From positions 12,780-76,779 of the forward strand of contig JBDKVA010000076.1 in assembly GCA_039679375.1 (NCBI GenBank): a stretch of 64,000 bases of DNA. Direction: 5' to 3'. Under the pieces are notes generated by a model. The model saw only the letters and a list, made by a program, of their open reading frames with translations. It was not told the DNA's origin and did not search any database. Position 1 is the first letter of the stretch. Every line of letters starts with the position of its first letter. The DNA is from JBDKVA01 sp039679375. GTDB taxonomy: Bacteria > Bacillota > Clostridia > Acetivibrionales > DTU013. Below, one piece after another: positions 56,298 to 63,919 of this stretch. The position numbers and the translations under genes were made by a program.

Positions 56298-57554
56298 ATG
56301 AGTGAAAAAAGCAGTTTCGGCAAAAACAGCCGGAACGAAGGATACAGGCCGAACAGGCAATATAGCAAATCTCAGGATGGAGAAAGCAGGCCGGCGGATT
56401 TCCGTGGCAAAAGAAGCAGACAGCAGGACGAGAGAAACTACACTGGCGCCGGTACGCAGGATAATCACGGCTTTCGCAGGGGCAAGACGAAGGATAGCGA
56501 AGTGTATGGCGGTGAAAAGACGAGAGACAAAGAAAGCTATGGTAAAGGAAGATCCAAATATGGCGATAGCTTCGGTATGGGCAAACCTTTACACGGCGAT
56601 GGCCTTGCAAGGAGCAAGCCAAAATCCGGTGAAGGGTATGCCGGAGGCAGGCAGCAAGACAACAATGATTTCAGTAAAGCCAGAAAGCAGCAGGATATAG
56701 ATTATTCGCGAAAAGGGAAAATTGATCCCGGAAAAGATTTCAATAGGGATGTGATTGATCGAAACAATATAGATTTTGAAACAGAAAATCAAAACAAGGA
56801 GTTACAGGGCGATCTGGACAAGCTTGAGGGTAGGAACTCCGTGCTTGAGGCACTGAAGGCCGGACGCAGCATCAACAGAATTTTTGTGGCAAAGGGCGAT
56901 CGGGACGGTTCCATAGGCCAGATCATAGCCATTGCCAGGCAAAATCACATACTGATCCAGGAAATTGACAGAACTAAACTGGATAACATGTCCGTGACCC
57001 ATTCGCATCAGGGAGTCATTGCGCTTTCAGCCGCAAAGGATTATATCGAAGTGGATGATATTCTGGAAATGGCCGTTGCCAGCGGCAGGCCGCCATTCAT
57101 TATTATTCTCGATGAAATTACCGATGCATATAATCTTGGCTCCATACTGAGGACTGCCAATGCAGCAGGCGTCCATGGCGTCATCATTCCAAAACGCAGG
57201 GCAATAGGGCTGACGTCAGCCGTTTCAAAAGCATCCGCAGGCGCGATTGAATATGTGCCGGTTGCGCGCGTCACTAACATTGTACAGACAATAGAAAATC
57301 TCAAAAAGCAGAATATATGGGTCATTGGAACAGATGCAACAGGAGAGGAATCCTACTTTGACCGGGACCTGACCGGACCGATCGCGCTTGTCGTCGGCAG
57401 CGAAGGTGAGGGGATGGGGAAGTTGGTGCGGGAGAGCTGTGATTTTGTGGTCAACATCCCGATGATGGGGCAAATTTCCTCCTTGAATGCAGCCGTTGCC
57501 GGAGCAATTGTCACCTTCGAGATATTTAGGCAAAGGAGCAGAAAACTGCCCTGA
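56298..57554 (+). CDS. rlmB: 23S rRNA (guanosine-2'-O)-methyltransferase RlmB with long disordered N-terminus
   Basis: 418 residues; typical RlmB is about 245-260. The C-terminal ~245 residues are a complete SPOUT enzyme: EGRNSVLEALKAG substrate-binding start, LDEITDAYNLGSILRTANAAG, then the knot motifs VGSEGEGMGKLV and IPMMGQISSLNAAVAGAIV. The first ~165 residues are low-complexity, rich in Gly, Lys, Arg, Asp and Ser with repeated KD/RD and YG steps, likely disordered and RNA-binding. AAAGGG lies 8 bases before the ATG, so the extension is probably translated. Confidence 0.95.
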   Translation: MSEKSSFGKNSRNEGYRPNRQYSKSQDGESRPADFRGKRSRQQDERNYTGAGTQDNHGFRRGKTKDSEVYGGEKTRDKESYGKGRSKYGDSFGMGKPLHGDGLARSKPKSGEGYAGGRQQDNNDFSKARKQQDIDYSRKGKIDPGKDFNRDVIDRNNIDFETENQNKELQGDLDKLEGRNSVLEALKAGRSINRIFVAKGDRDGSIGQIIAIARQNHILIQEIDRTKLDNMSVTHSHQGVIALSAAKDYIEVDDILEMAVASGRPPFIIILDEITDAYNLGSILRTANAAGVHGVIIPKRRAIGLTSAVSKASAGAIEYVPVARVTNIVQTIENLKKQNIWVIGTDATGEESYFDRDLTGPIALVVGSEGEGMGKLVRESCDFVVNIPMMGQISSLNAAVAGAIVTFEIFRQRSRKLP

Positions 57555-57592
57555 TGGAGTATCTTCAATTTTATCATTGTATATGATGCAAA

Positions 57593-57631
57593 TTGTTTTT
57601 TATTGCAATTTCGCGGCAATAAGTTACTAAA
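57593..57631 (+). repeat. 39-bp direct repeat, second copy
   Basis: Identical to 5147-5185 in the same orientation. It lies between rlmB and the sigH promoter. The inverse arm present beside the first copy is absent here. Confidence 0.85.
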
Positions 57632-57730
57632 GAAAATGAAACTGCCGATAATTATATAGAGAAGTTTGTACAATATCAAGCCAGACCTTGCTGAAAAAGC
57701 TTGAGGAACTTTGAAGGGGGAACTTCTAGC

Positions 57731-57759
57731 TTGACATAAAAGGGTACGTTACGTATAAT
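57731..57759 (+). promoter_or_regulatory. Consensus sigma-A promoter of sigH
   Basis: TTGACA at 57731-57736, 17-base spacer, TATAAT at 57754-57759: a perfect match to both boxes and the ideal spacing. Confidence 0.93.
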
Positions 57760-57829
57760 TAGGTAGAGTAAACCAATTATTTCTGTCTATTTTACACTAA
57801 TTAATGCATTAATATGAGGGGGCATTTTA

Positions 57830-58474
57830 TTGAAGCAGTATGCTCACGCCGAGGCACAGCCAAGTCATAACCTGTTAGTGGATGATGAAATCATAAGAGA
57901 TGCAAAAGCAGGCGATGAAAAAGCCCTCGAGTTTTTGATCAGCAAGTATAAGAGCTTTGTTCGTGCAAAAGCAAGATCCTATTTTCTTATCGGTGCGGAC
58001 AGGGAAGACATCATCCAGGAAGGCATGATAGGACTTTATAAAGCTATCCGGGACTTCAGGGGGGACAAGCTGTCTTCCTTCAGGGCGTTTGCCGAGCTTT
58101 GCATTACGCGTCAGATCATAACGGCCATTAAAACCGCAACCAGACAAAAGCATATTCCGCTCAATTCCTACGTTTCCCTCAACAAACCGATCTTTGACGA
58201 GGAATCCGACCGCACGCTTCTTGACGTAATAAGCGAAGAGAGTGTCAGCGACCCTGAAACGATGATGATCAACCGGGAGGAATTCGCAGGGATCGAAGTG
58301 AAAATGGGGGAAATCCTCAGCAACCTGGAATGGGAAGTGCTGTCAAAGTACCTTCAGGGCAGGTCTTATCAGGAAATATCCGTTGAACTGGGCAGGCATG
58401 TCAAATCCATAGACAATGCGCTTCAGCGAGTAAAACGCAAACTGGAGAAGTATATGGAGGACGGCAAACTCTAG
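57830..58474 (+). CDS. sigH: RNA polymerase sigma-H factor (Spo0H)
   Basis: Alternative sigma factor for the start of sporulation, 214 residues. Region 2 is present (LISKYKSFVRAKARSYFLIGADREDIIQEGMIGLYKAI as landmarks ADREDIIQEGMIG and YKAIRDF), then the linker with LDVISEESVSDPE, and the region 4 helix-turn-helix (LQGRSYQEISVELGRHVKSID as landmarks QGRSYQEI and HVKSIDNALQRVKRK). Start is TTG 57830, with GAGGGGG 7 bases upstream. Unlike most of its targets it is read from a consensus sigma-A promoter. It sits after rlmB as in other clostridia. Confidence 0.96.
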   Translation: MKQYAHAEAQPSHNLLVDDEIIRDAKAGDEKALEFLISKYKSFVRAKARSYFLIGADREDIIQEGMIGLYKAIRDFRGDKLSSFRAFAELCITRQIITAIKTATRQKHIPLNSYVSLNKPIFDEESDRTLLDVISEESVSDPETMMINREEFAGIEVKMGEILSNLEWEVLSKYLQGRSYQEISVELGRHVKSIDNALQRVKRKLEKYMEDGKL

Positions 58475-58560
58475 TTTAGCGTATATCAGCGAAATCTGGG
58501 CATTGTTACCGGGGCATGCCGACACGGTGAAGCATAGATGAAAATACAGCATTTACATAC

Positions 58561-58589
58561 TAGACATTGCTTGGCGTATGTGTTATAAT
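58561..58589 (+). promoter_or_regulatory. Sigma-A promoter of the tRNA pair
   Basis: TAGACA at 58561-58566, 17-base spacer, TATAAT at 58584-58589, 35 bases before tRNA-Gly. Confidence 0.75.
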
Positions 58590-58623
58590 TCTATTCGCCC
58601 GTTGAACTTGGGTATTATGACTT

Positions 58624-58697
58624 GCGGGTGTAGTTCAGTGGTAGAACATCAGCTTCCCAAGCTGATTGTGAGGGTTCGATTCCCTTCACCCGCTCCA
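58624..58697 (+). tRNA. tRNA-Gly (CCC)
   Basis: Full cloverleaf: acceptor GCGGGTG pairs with CACCCGC, TTCGATTC T-loop, anticodon loop TTCCCAA giving anticodon CCC. The CCA end is encoded. Confidence 0.96.
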
Positions 58698-58702
58698 CAA
58701 AT

Positions 58703-58778
58703 GCCCTCATAGCTCAGTTGGCAGAGCGCATCCATGGTAAGGATGAGGTCATCAGTTCGACTCTGATTGAGGGCTCCA
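58703..58778 (+). tRNA. tRNA-Thr (GGT)
   Basis: Full cloverleaf: acceptor GCCCTCA pairs with TGAGGGC, anticodon stem CATCC/GGATG, loop ATGGTAA giving anticodon GGT. The CCA end is encoded. Five bases separate it from tRNA-Gly. Its 3' end is the start of a long inverted repeat and it has a partial duplicate 160 bases downstream. Confidence 0.95.
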
Positions 58779-58829
58779 ACAAAATTAAGAGGACTTCCAA
58801 AAGGGAGTCCTCTTAATTTTGTTGGAGCC
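58772..58829 (+). terminator. 24-bp inverted repeat spanning the tRNA-Thr 3' end, terminator-like
   Basis: Arms 58772-58795 and 58806-58829 are perfect complements with a 10-base loop. The left arm includes the last bases of tRNA-Thr (GGCTCCA). The part outside the tRNA would suffice as terminator, but no T-run follows the hairpin. Confidence 0.8.
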
Positions 58830-58931
58830 TTTGGGTCTAAGTGAACGATGACTTCATCTTTTATAAAAATTATGCGCTCTGCCGGCAGAGCATGCAAAGC
58901 AAAAAGCAAGCCCTGCAAGGAAACCAAGTGT

Positions 58932-58991
58932 CGAGGAGCGGAGCATCCATGGTAAGGGTGAGGTTATAGTTCGACCCTGATTGAGGGCTCC
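58932..58991 (+). pseudogene. Truncated tRNA-Thr copy
   Basis: Matches the 3' two thirds of the tRNA-Thr at 58703 (anticodon arm with ATGGTAA, T-arm, TTGAGGGCTCCA) with several substitutions and no 5' acceptor strand. Such 3'-end copies are typical of att sites left by elements that integrate in tRNA genes. Not expected to be functional. Confidence 0.8.
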
Positions 58992-59055
58992 AGTGAAATC
59001 AAGGCTTCTAGGGTTTAGACCCAGGGAGTTTTTTCGTATTTACATTAACCTTACA

Positions 59056-59310
59056 CTAACCCGAAAAAATTGTGTTTTTCATAGTGCTATTTCGCTTGCT
59101 GGAGTTTTTTCTTTCAAATAGATTGTTAATTTTTGCCATTGTGTCTTTCTTCATGTCAGGAATAACATGGGAATATGTGTCCAGGGTCATGACTATAGTA
59201 GAATGTCCAATGTATGCAGGATTCTTACATGTGTGGTTGTTTTTATCCCAATGTCTTGGAAAAACGTATGCAAAATTATGCAAAGTCACATGGGGATACC
59301 CCCGATTAGG
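59056..59310 (-). pseudogene. Remnant of a tyrosine recombinase (integrase), C-terminal part
   Basis: The frame contains YIGHSTIVMTLDTYSHVIPDMKKD, here cited by its landmarks IGHSTI, DTYSHV and IPDMKKD, which is the C-terminal end of phage/ICE integrases with the catalytic Tyr. Upstream, the expected HxLRH box is degraded to PHVTLHNFA and the rest of the ~380-residue enzyme is missing. The gene points towards the tRNA-Thr fragment, the usual position of an integrase beside its attachment site. Confidence 0.78.
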
Positions 59311-59361
59311 AAAATTTGTCTCAGGGAGGTAGACATTACGTAAATATAATTATCGCCCTTG

Positions 59362-60081
59362 CTAGGGCTTCCTGAAAACAAATAAATATTCGTGAGCTAT
59401 TAATAGGAAATTCTGCTCAATGCTTCGAGAGTACCAAAATTTATCGGACTTACAATTGTGCTGCTCTTTTATGATAATTTCCTTTAGAGCAAAGCCATAG
59501 TTTATAAAAGTATCCATGACACGAAATCCGAGTGGAATAATATGCTTCTTTCTCCTGGTATCGCCCATAAGTATCGCACAATATTTATCATTTTTTAACA
59601 CTCTAAAGCATTCAGTAGCAACGCGCTTCATACTAACCAAAAAATCATCAATATCCAAATGGGACAAGTCGCCATCAATACTTTCGCTATACCGAATAAT
59701 ATTGCTATAAGGTGGATGAGTGCATATTAAGTCTATACTGTTATTTTTTATAAAAGCGAGATTGCAAGCATTGCCTTGCTTGATTAGTAACTCTAAATTA
59801 TCCTCTGTTAGAGTATTTGTATTTATACGCGACAATTCAAGGGCTTGATGGTTAATATCAATGCCTATTCCCTTCCTTTTTAAAAGGGCGGCTTCTATTA
59901 AAGTAGTTCCACTTCCGAGAAATTGGTCAAGCACAATATCTCCTTCTTTTGAATACCTCAAAATTATATTTCTTGGTATATAAGGCGACCAATTACCCCT
60001 GTAGCTTCCATTATGTGTAGACCATTTTCCTCTTTCGGGAAAGCTCCATAATGAAGTAGATTCAATTTTATATGTTACCAG
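59362..60081 (-). CDS. DNA amino-methyltransferase, start codon unclear
   Basis: N6-adenine or N4-cytosine methyltransferase. Motif I is DQFLGSGTT and motif IV is CTHPPYSN, in that order. The frame is open upstream to a stop at 60103-60105, and this upstream part encodes conserved family sequence (STSLWSFPERGKWSTHNG, YRGNWSPYIPRNII). The TTG at 59961 is therefore not the true start. No ATG, GTG or TTG occurs in the upstream part; CTG 60081 is the best remaining candidate, without a ribosome site. Either a rare start is used or the 5' end is damaged. It lies 42 bases or more after the zinc-ribbon gene on the same strand and near a DpnI-like nuclease. Confidence 0.75.
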   Translation of the reverse strand: MVTYKIESTSLWSFPERGKWSTHNGSYRGNWSPYIPRNIILRYSKEGDIVLDQFLGSGTTLIEAALLKRKGIGIDINHQALELSRINTNTLTEDNLELLIKQGNACNLAFIKNNSIDLICTHPPYSNIIRYSESIDGDLSHLDIDDFLVSMKRVATECFRVLKNDKYCAILMGDTRRKKHIIPLGFRVMDTFINYGFALKEIIIKEQHNCKSDKFWYSRSIEQNFLLIAHEYLFVFRKP

Positions 60082-60147
60082 GACAAGTCTTAGGGAAATT
60101 ATTCACTAAAATTAGTAGCTATATATATGCTTGATCATCAATTCACT

Positions 60148-60474
60148 TTAATCTTTGCATAGCACACTGTATTTGCTATCATAACAATTACAGCATACTA
60201 CCATTGGCCTATCAACCCTAAAGGAATAATTATCAATAAATATATCTCCATTCTCACATATAAGACTGTGACAATCATCGCAGATAATATTTTCAGCTTC
60301 CTCGCACAGCTCAATTGTCAGCTTTTCAAGAAGCTGGTTTAGCAAAATATGACTTTCTCGATCTGTATTTACGTTTGATTCAGTAAACTTCACCGGAGGG
60401 TTCTTCTGTAAAATTCTTTTGTAATATAGTAGAGCTTCGTTTATTAGTACGAGTTCATCATGATCGAATTCCAT
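60148..60474 (-). CDS. Small Cys-rich protein of unknown function, next to the methyltransferase
   Basis: 108 residues, ATG 60474 with GAAGGTGA 6-7 bases upstream. The N-terminal half is helical and charged; the C-terminal half has CDDCHSLIC and VVCCNCYDSKYSVLC, paired Cys motifs that suggest one zinc site. Family not recognised. It is divergent from the DpnI-like gene (136-base gap) and upstream of the methyltransferase, so it may be a regulator or accessory protein of this defence locus; that is inference. Confidence 0.7.
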   Translation of the reverse strand: MEFDHDELVLINEALLYYKRILQKNPPVKFTESNVNTDRESHILLNQLLEKLTIELCEEAENIICDDCHSLICENGDIFIDNYSFRVDRPMVVCCNCYDSKYSVLCKD

Positions 60475-60610
60475 CTCAAGTCACCTTCTTCAAAATTAAA
60501 ATCTTTAAAATTTATAATCTCTTTGATATAATACTTTTACCGCTACCACGTTATAGCGGTATTGGAATATCTAATAGATATAACTTGTCGAAAGTTATGA
60601 GGTAAAAAAT

Positions 60611-61396
60611 ATGAATGTTTCTATACGCGAATATTACAATAATTACAAAACTCTTTACCATAGCCCTTCCCAGCTAATCAGGAATATCACAGAGAGCTGG
60701 TTTAGCGACAATATGTATTGTCCCTTTTGCTTGACTCCCTCAATTGAAGCCTTTAGTAACAACCATGCTGTCTCTGATTATTATTGTAGCATTTGCAGTG
60801 AGGAGTTTCAATTAAAATCAAAAAAAAATAAGTTTGGGAATATAATTACGGATGGAGAATACAATAAAATGATTGAAGCAATATATTCTCAAAGTACACC
60901 AAACTTCTTTTTTTTAAACTACTCTGCAAATATAGAGTATATAAATAATTTGATATTAGTGCCTAAAGAGTTTATTGTACCTAGTGTTATACATAAAAGA
61001 AAACCATTGTCTATTCATGCTATGCGTTCTGGATGGACAGGGTGCAATATTGCTATTGGGTCAATACCAGATAAAGGTAAGATATATACAATTAAGGATT
61101 CTAAGCCAATTGAAAAAAGCCTTGTAAAGAGTAATATAATATCCATTGATTTTTTGAGAAAAATTAAAGATGTAGATTCAAGGGGATGGTTAAATGATAT
61201 TCTTTTTATAGTGTCAGAAATAAAGCCAGAATTTTTTACACTTGATGATGTTTATAAATTTGTACCGATTTTAAAAAAGTTGCATCCGACCAATAATAAT
61301 ATCGAAGCAAAAATCCGCCAGCAACTTCAGGTGTTAAGAGATAATACTGTTATAGAGTTTATTGAAAGAGGATTATATAAAAAAATTGTTAGTTGA
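60611..61396 (+). CDS. DpnI-family methyl-directed restriction endonuclease
   Basis: 261 residues, close to R.DpnI (about 254). Zinc motifs C37PFC40 and C59SIC62 flank the start of the nuclease core; DYYCSICSEEFQLKSKK carries the PD-(D/E)XK residues, with Asp56, Gln67 and Lys69. Gln stands where many PD-(D/E)XK enzymes have Glu. NPNFFF-like TPNFFFLNYS, RKPLS, SGWTGCNI and SRGW match the R.DpnI body as I recall it, and the C-terminal EAKIRQQLQVLRDNTVIEFI is the winged-helix domain that reads the methylated site. R.DpnI cuts GATC only when the adenine is methylated. GAGG lies 8 bases before the ATG. Lower G+C than the neighbouring chromosome suggests transfer. Confidence 0.9.
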   Translation: MNVSIREYYNNYKTLYHSPSQLIRNITESWFSDNMYCPFCLTPSIEAFSNNHAVSDYYCSICSEEFQLKSKKNKFGNIITDGEYNKMIEAIYSQSTPNFFFLNYSANIEYINNLILVPKEFIVPSVIHKRKPLSIHAMRSGWTGCNIAIGSIPDKGKIYTIKDSKPIEKSLVKSNIISIDFLRKIKDVDSRGWLNDILFIVSEIKPEFFTLDDVYKFVPILKKLHPTNNNIEAKIRQQLQVLRDNTVIEFIERGLYKKIVS

Positions 61397-61400
61397 TTGA

Positions 61401-61544
61401 ATCATATTCAACGGTACGAATACAAATTTTACAATTAATGTACTTAACTCGCAGAATGAAATAGATGGCGGCTTTGAAGAAATTAGGAGTTTATCTTTGG
61501 TTGGAACCAAAAACTTCATATCAGATGATTTCCTTGCAAGGTAA
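61401..61544 (+). pseudogene. Possible gene fragment cut by the IS66 element
   Basis: After a TGA at 61398-61400 an open stretch of 47 codons runs into the IS end and stops there (TAA inside the IS). It reads like protein (FTINVLNSQNEIDGGFEEI, SLVGTKNFISDDFLAR) but has no start codon or ribosome site. It may be the inside of a gene truncated on both sides. Family not recognised. Confidence 0.35.
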
Positions 61545-61548
61545 GCGT

Positions 61549-63114
61549 CTAATTACCTGGTGCATTGACCTGCCCCTCGGCCTTTTTGCAAAATGCTATT
61601 GCGTCCTCTGACCAGGGAAGAAAATCTTCAAGAAATTCCGGATGTTCTTCAAACTGAACACCAGGCATTGTTTTGAATATAAACCACAAATAATTATAAG
61701 GATTGAGTCCGTTTGCCTTGGCGGTTTCAATTATGCTATAGGCTGCAGCACTGGCATCCGCACCTTTCGGGCTCCCGCTGAAAAGCCAGTTCCTGCGTCC
61801 CACTGTAAATGGCCGTATGCTGTTTTCCGCCAGATTATTCGAGATCGAGCAGTTCCCGTCTTCCAGATAAGCCATCAGACCTTCCTTCTGGTTGACTGCA
61901 TATTTCATGGCATCATGAAGCTTGCCCTTGGGAAGGCATTCTCCGATGTTCTTTTCTACCCATGACCAAAAAGCCTCGAGAACAGGCAGCTCCAGTTCAA
62001 GCCGCTTATATTTCCTTTCATCCGGGGATAGCAGCTCCAGTTCCGTTTCTATTTCAAACAGCTTGTTGCAGTATCGGATCCCTTCCCCTGGAAGGGTTGC
62101 CTCCGGGCTTTTTATGTCCTTCGGAAGGGCATCCACAAAATATCGTCGGAGATGTGACCAACATAAACACCGGGTAATTTCAGGAACCTTGTTGTAACCA
62201 GAATATGCATCCGTGTGAAGATATCCTTTAAATCCTTTGAGAAACTCCTGCGGATGTCTTCCATTCCTTGTCTGCTGATACTCAAATATCCGTATCGGTT
62301 TCTTCGAGTCCTTGTATGTCCCATATACCCACATGTATGAATCCGTTGTATTCTTGCGCCCTTCCTCGTTCATTACCTGGATTTTTGTTTCATCTGCGTG
62401 TATATATTTTTCCTGTAGAAGCTTCTGATGAAGGAGGTTTACGATCGGTGCCAGCCAGTCCCTTGCTGCAACCATTATCCAATTGGACATCGTTGCCCTG
62501 CCAAGCCTTATGCCAAGGTTCTCCCAGTCCTTCTCCTGCCTGTAAAGGGGAAGTGCATTTACAAACTTTTGATAAATTACATGTGCAACTGATGAGGCTG
62601 ATGCCATGGAGTGCATCACTACAGGATAGGGCATGGGCGATTTTTCAAAATATGGCCTGTCCGTATTTTTACAACTGCGGCATTCATATGACTGTCTATA
62701 GTAATCTATTACTCTTACCTTTGCAGGAATATATTCAACTTCAGTCCGTATGAACTCTTCGCCAACCTCAACCAGGGCAGTATCACACTGGGGGCAGTTA
62801 AGATCCAATGGGTCAAGCTTGCAGATGATCTTGTCATGTGGAAGATCCTTTAAAAGTTCCATCCTCTGACCTTTGAACTTTTTGCGTCTGTATCCTTCAA
62901 TCTCTTGAAGCGTGGGCTCCGGAACTTTGGGGTCTGTTTCGGTTTCAGCCTCATCAAACAGGTTTGCCTGTCCGAAGATCATTGATGTTTTTTCACTGCT
63001 TCTGCCAAAAAGTTTTCGGGTCAGAAATTCAACTGATTCATGGAGTCTTTTGTTCTCCTGTTCCAGTTGGATAACCTTGTCTTCCAGTTGTTTGACATAA
63101 GCCTGTGAATGCAT
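61549..63114 (-). CDS. tnpC: IS66 transposase TnpC
   Basis: 521 residues, full length. N-terminal coiled coil (KQLEDKVIQLEQENKRL), LFGRSSEKT motif, zinc motif CPQC...CRSC, then the DDE core: Asp in YIHADETKIQV, Asp in YLHTDAYSGYN and Glu in SNNLAENSIRPF. The C-terminal IS66 tail (LNPYNYLWFIFKTMPG) is complete. It appears intact, so the element may be active. Confidence 0.96.
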   Translation of the reverse strand: MHSQAYVKQLEDKVIQLEQENKRLHESVEFLTRKLFGRSSEKTSMIFGQANLFDEAETETDPKVPEPTLQEIEGYRRKKFKGQRMELLKDLPHDKIICKLDPLDLNCPQCDTALVEVGEEFIRTEVEYIPAKVRVIDYYRQSYECRSCKNTDRPYFEKSPMPYPVVMHSMASASSVAHVIYQKFVNALPLYRQEKDWENLGIRLGRATMSNWIMVAARDWLAPIVNLLHQKLLQEKYIHADETKIQVMNEEGRKNTTDSYMWVYGTYKDSKKPIRIFEYQQTRNGRHPQEFLKGFKGYLHTDAYSGYNKVPEITRCLCWSHLRRYFVDALPKDIKSPEATLPGEGIRYCNKLFEIETELELLSPDERKYKRLELELPVLEAFWSWVEKNIGECLPKGKLHDAMKYAVNQKEGLMAYLEDGNCSISNNLAENSIRPFTVGRRNWLFSGSPKGADASAAAYSIIETAKANGLNPYNYLWFIFKTMPGVQFEEHPEFLEDFLPWSEDAIAFCKKAEGQVNAPGN

Positions 63115-63218
63115 TTTGAACGGATCTCATTTCTGATTTTGATACCATAATTATATCACAAGAGCGGATGAAAAACAACCTGTAATCCTTTATTTGTGCG
63201 GATTACAACCGATTTTGG

Positions 63219-63575
63219 CTATATTGTTTTTGATGCTTTTATCTTTTTTACAGCCTTGGGCTGATTTATTGACAGCCCTTCCAAAAGCCATCTGAATTCC
63301 TGCCACGAGATGTCCTTAATTTCAGATGTGTCTCTCGGCCATTGAAAACTTCCGCCTTCCAAGCGCTTGTATAAAAGGACAAATCCATCACCTTCCCAGT
63401 AAAGGGCCTTAAGCCGGTCCCTCCTATGCCCGCAGAAGAGAAACAGGCTGTTTTGAAACGGATCAAGCTTGAAATTCTGATGAACCATTGCTGCCAACCC
63501 ATCGATCGATTTTCTCATATCTGTATAGCCGCAGGCGATATATATGGATTCTGCCTTTGATATATCACCTAACAT
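63219..63575 (-). CDS. tnpB: IS66 accessory protein TnpB
   Basis: 118 residues with the family core IACGYTDMRKSIDGLAA, SLFLFCGHRRDRLKALYWEGDGFVLLYKRLE (landmark FCGHRRDRLKALYWEGDGF). Needed with TnpA and TnpC for IS66 transposition. Its start overlaps the tnpA end, so the two are translationally coupled. Confidence 0.95.
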   Translation of the reverse strand: MLGDISKAESIYIACGYTDMRKSIDGLAAMVHQNFKLDPFQNSLFLFCGHRRDRLKALYWEGDGFVLLYKRLEGGSFQWPRDTSEIKDISWQEFRWLLEGLSINQPKAVKKIKASKTI

Positions 63576-63919
63576 ATGGCTTTAAGAGCTTTCAGGGTAT
63601 TTTCAATGGTACTGACGGATGCACTGTTTTGTATTTCAACAGTTATGCCGTTATATTTGAGAACAACTGCAGATGATTGAGCCGCAGGCACATTAAGCTG
63701 AGCGAAGACCGGTTGCACTTTTCCGTTAGGTGTTATTGTCTCCCCGCTCGAACTGCAGGCTGCTATACGCAGTTTCCTGAGCCAGTAGTAGTAGCTTTTG
63801 ATACCGACATTTCGTTCTTCGCACCAGGCATTGACTGTTTTTCCGCTGCTTCTGCATTCTTTGATCAGCTCAGACCAGTAGCCCATTCGATATTCTGCAG
63901 TTACTCTTTGCACATCCAT
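63569..63919 (-). CDS. tnpA: IS66 accessory protein TnpA
   Basis: 116 residues with a helix-turn-helix-like N-terminal part (ELIKECRSSGKTVNAWCEE, GIKSYYYWLRKLR), as in IS66 OrfA. A GGAGGAT site precedes the ATG at 63919. Upstream, 63925-63980 holds an imperfect inverted repeat built on ACTCCTT/AAGGAGT-like words, perhaps regulatory. Confidence 0.9.
   Translation of the reverse strand: MDVQRVTAEYRMGYWSELIKECRSSGKTVNAWCEERNVGIKSYYYWLRKLRIAACSSSGETITPNGKVQPVFAQLNVPAAQSSAVVLKYNGITVEIQNSASVSTIENTLKALKAIC

Noticed and set aside
58649..58927. 92-codon minus-strand frame
   Set aside because: It is antisense to both tRNAs; its tail (GEGNRTLTISLGS) is a common artefact of tRNA antisense translation.
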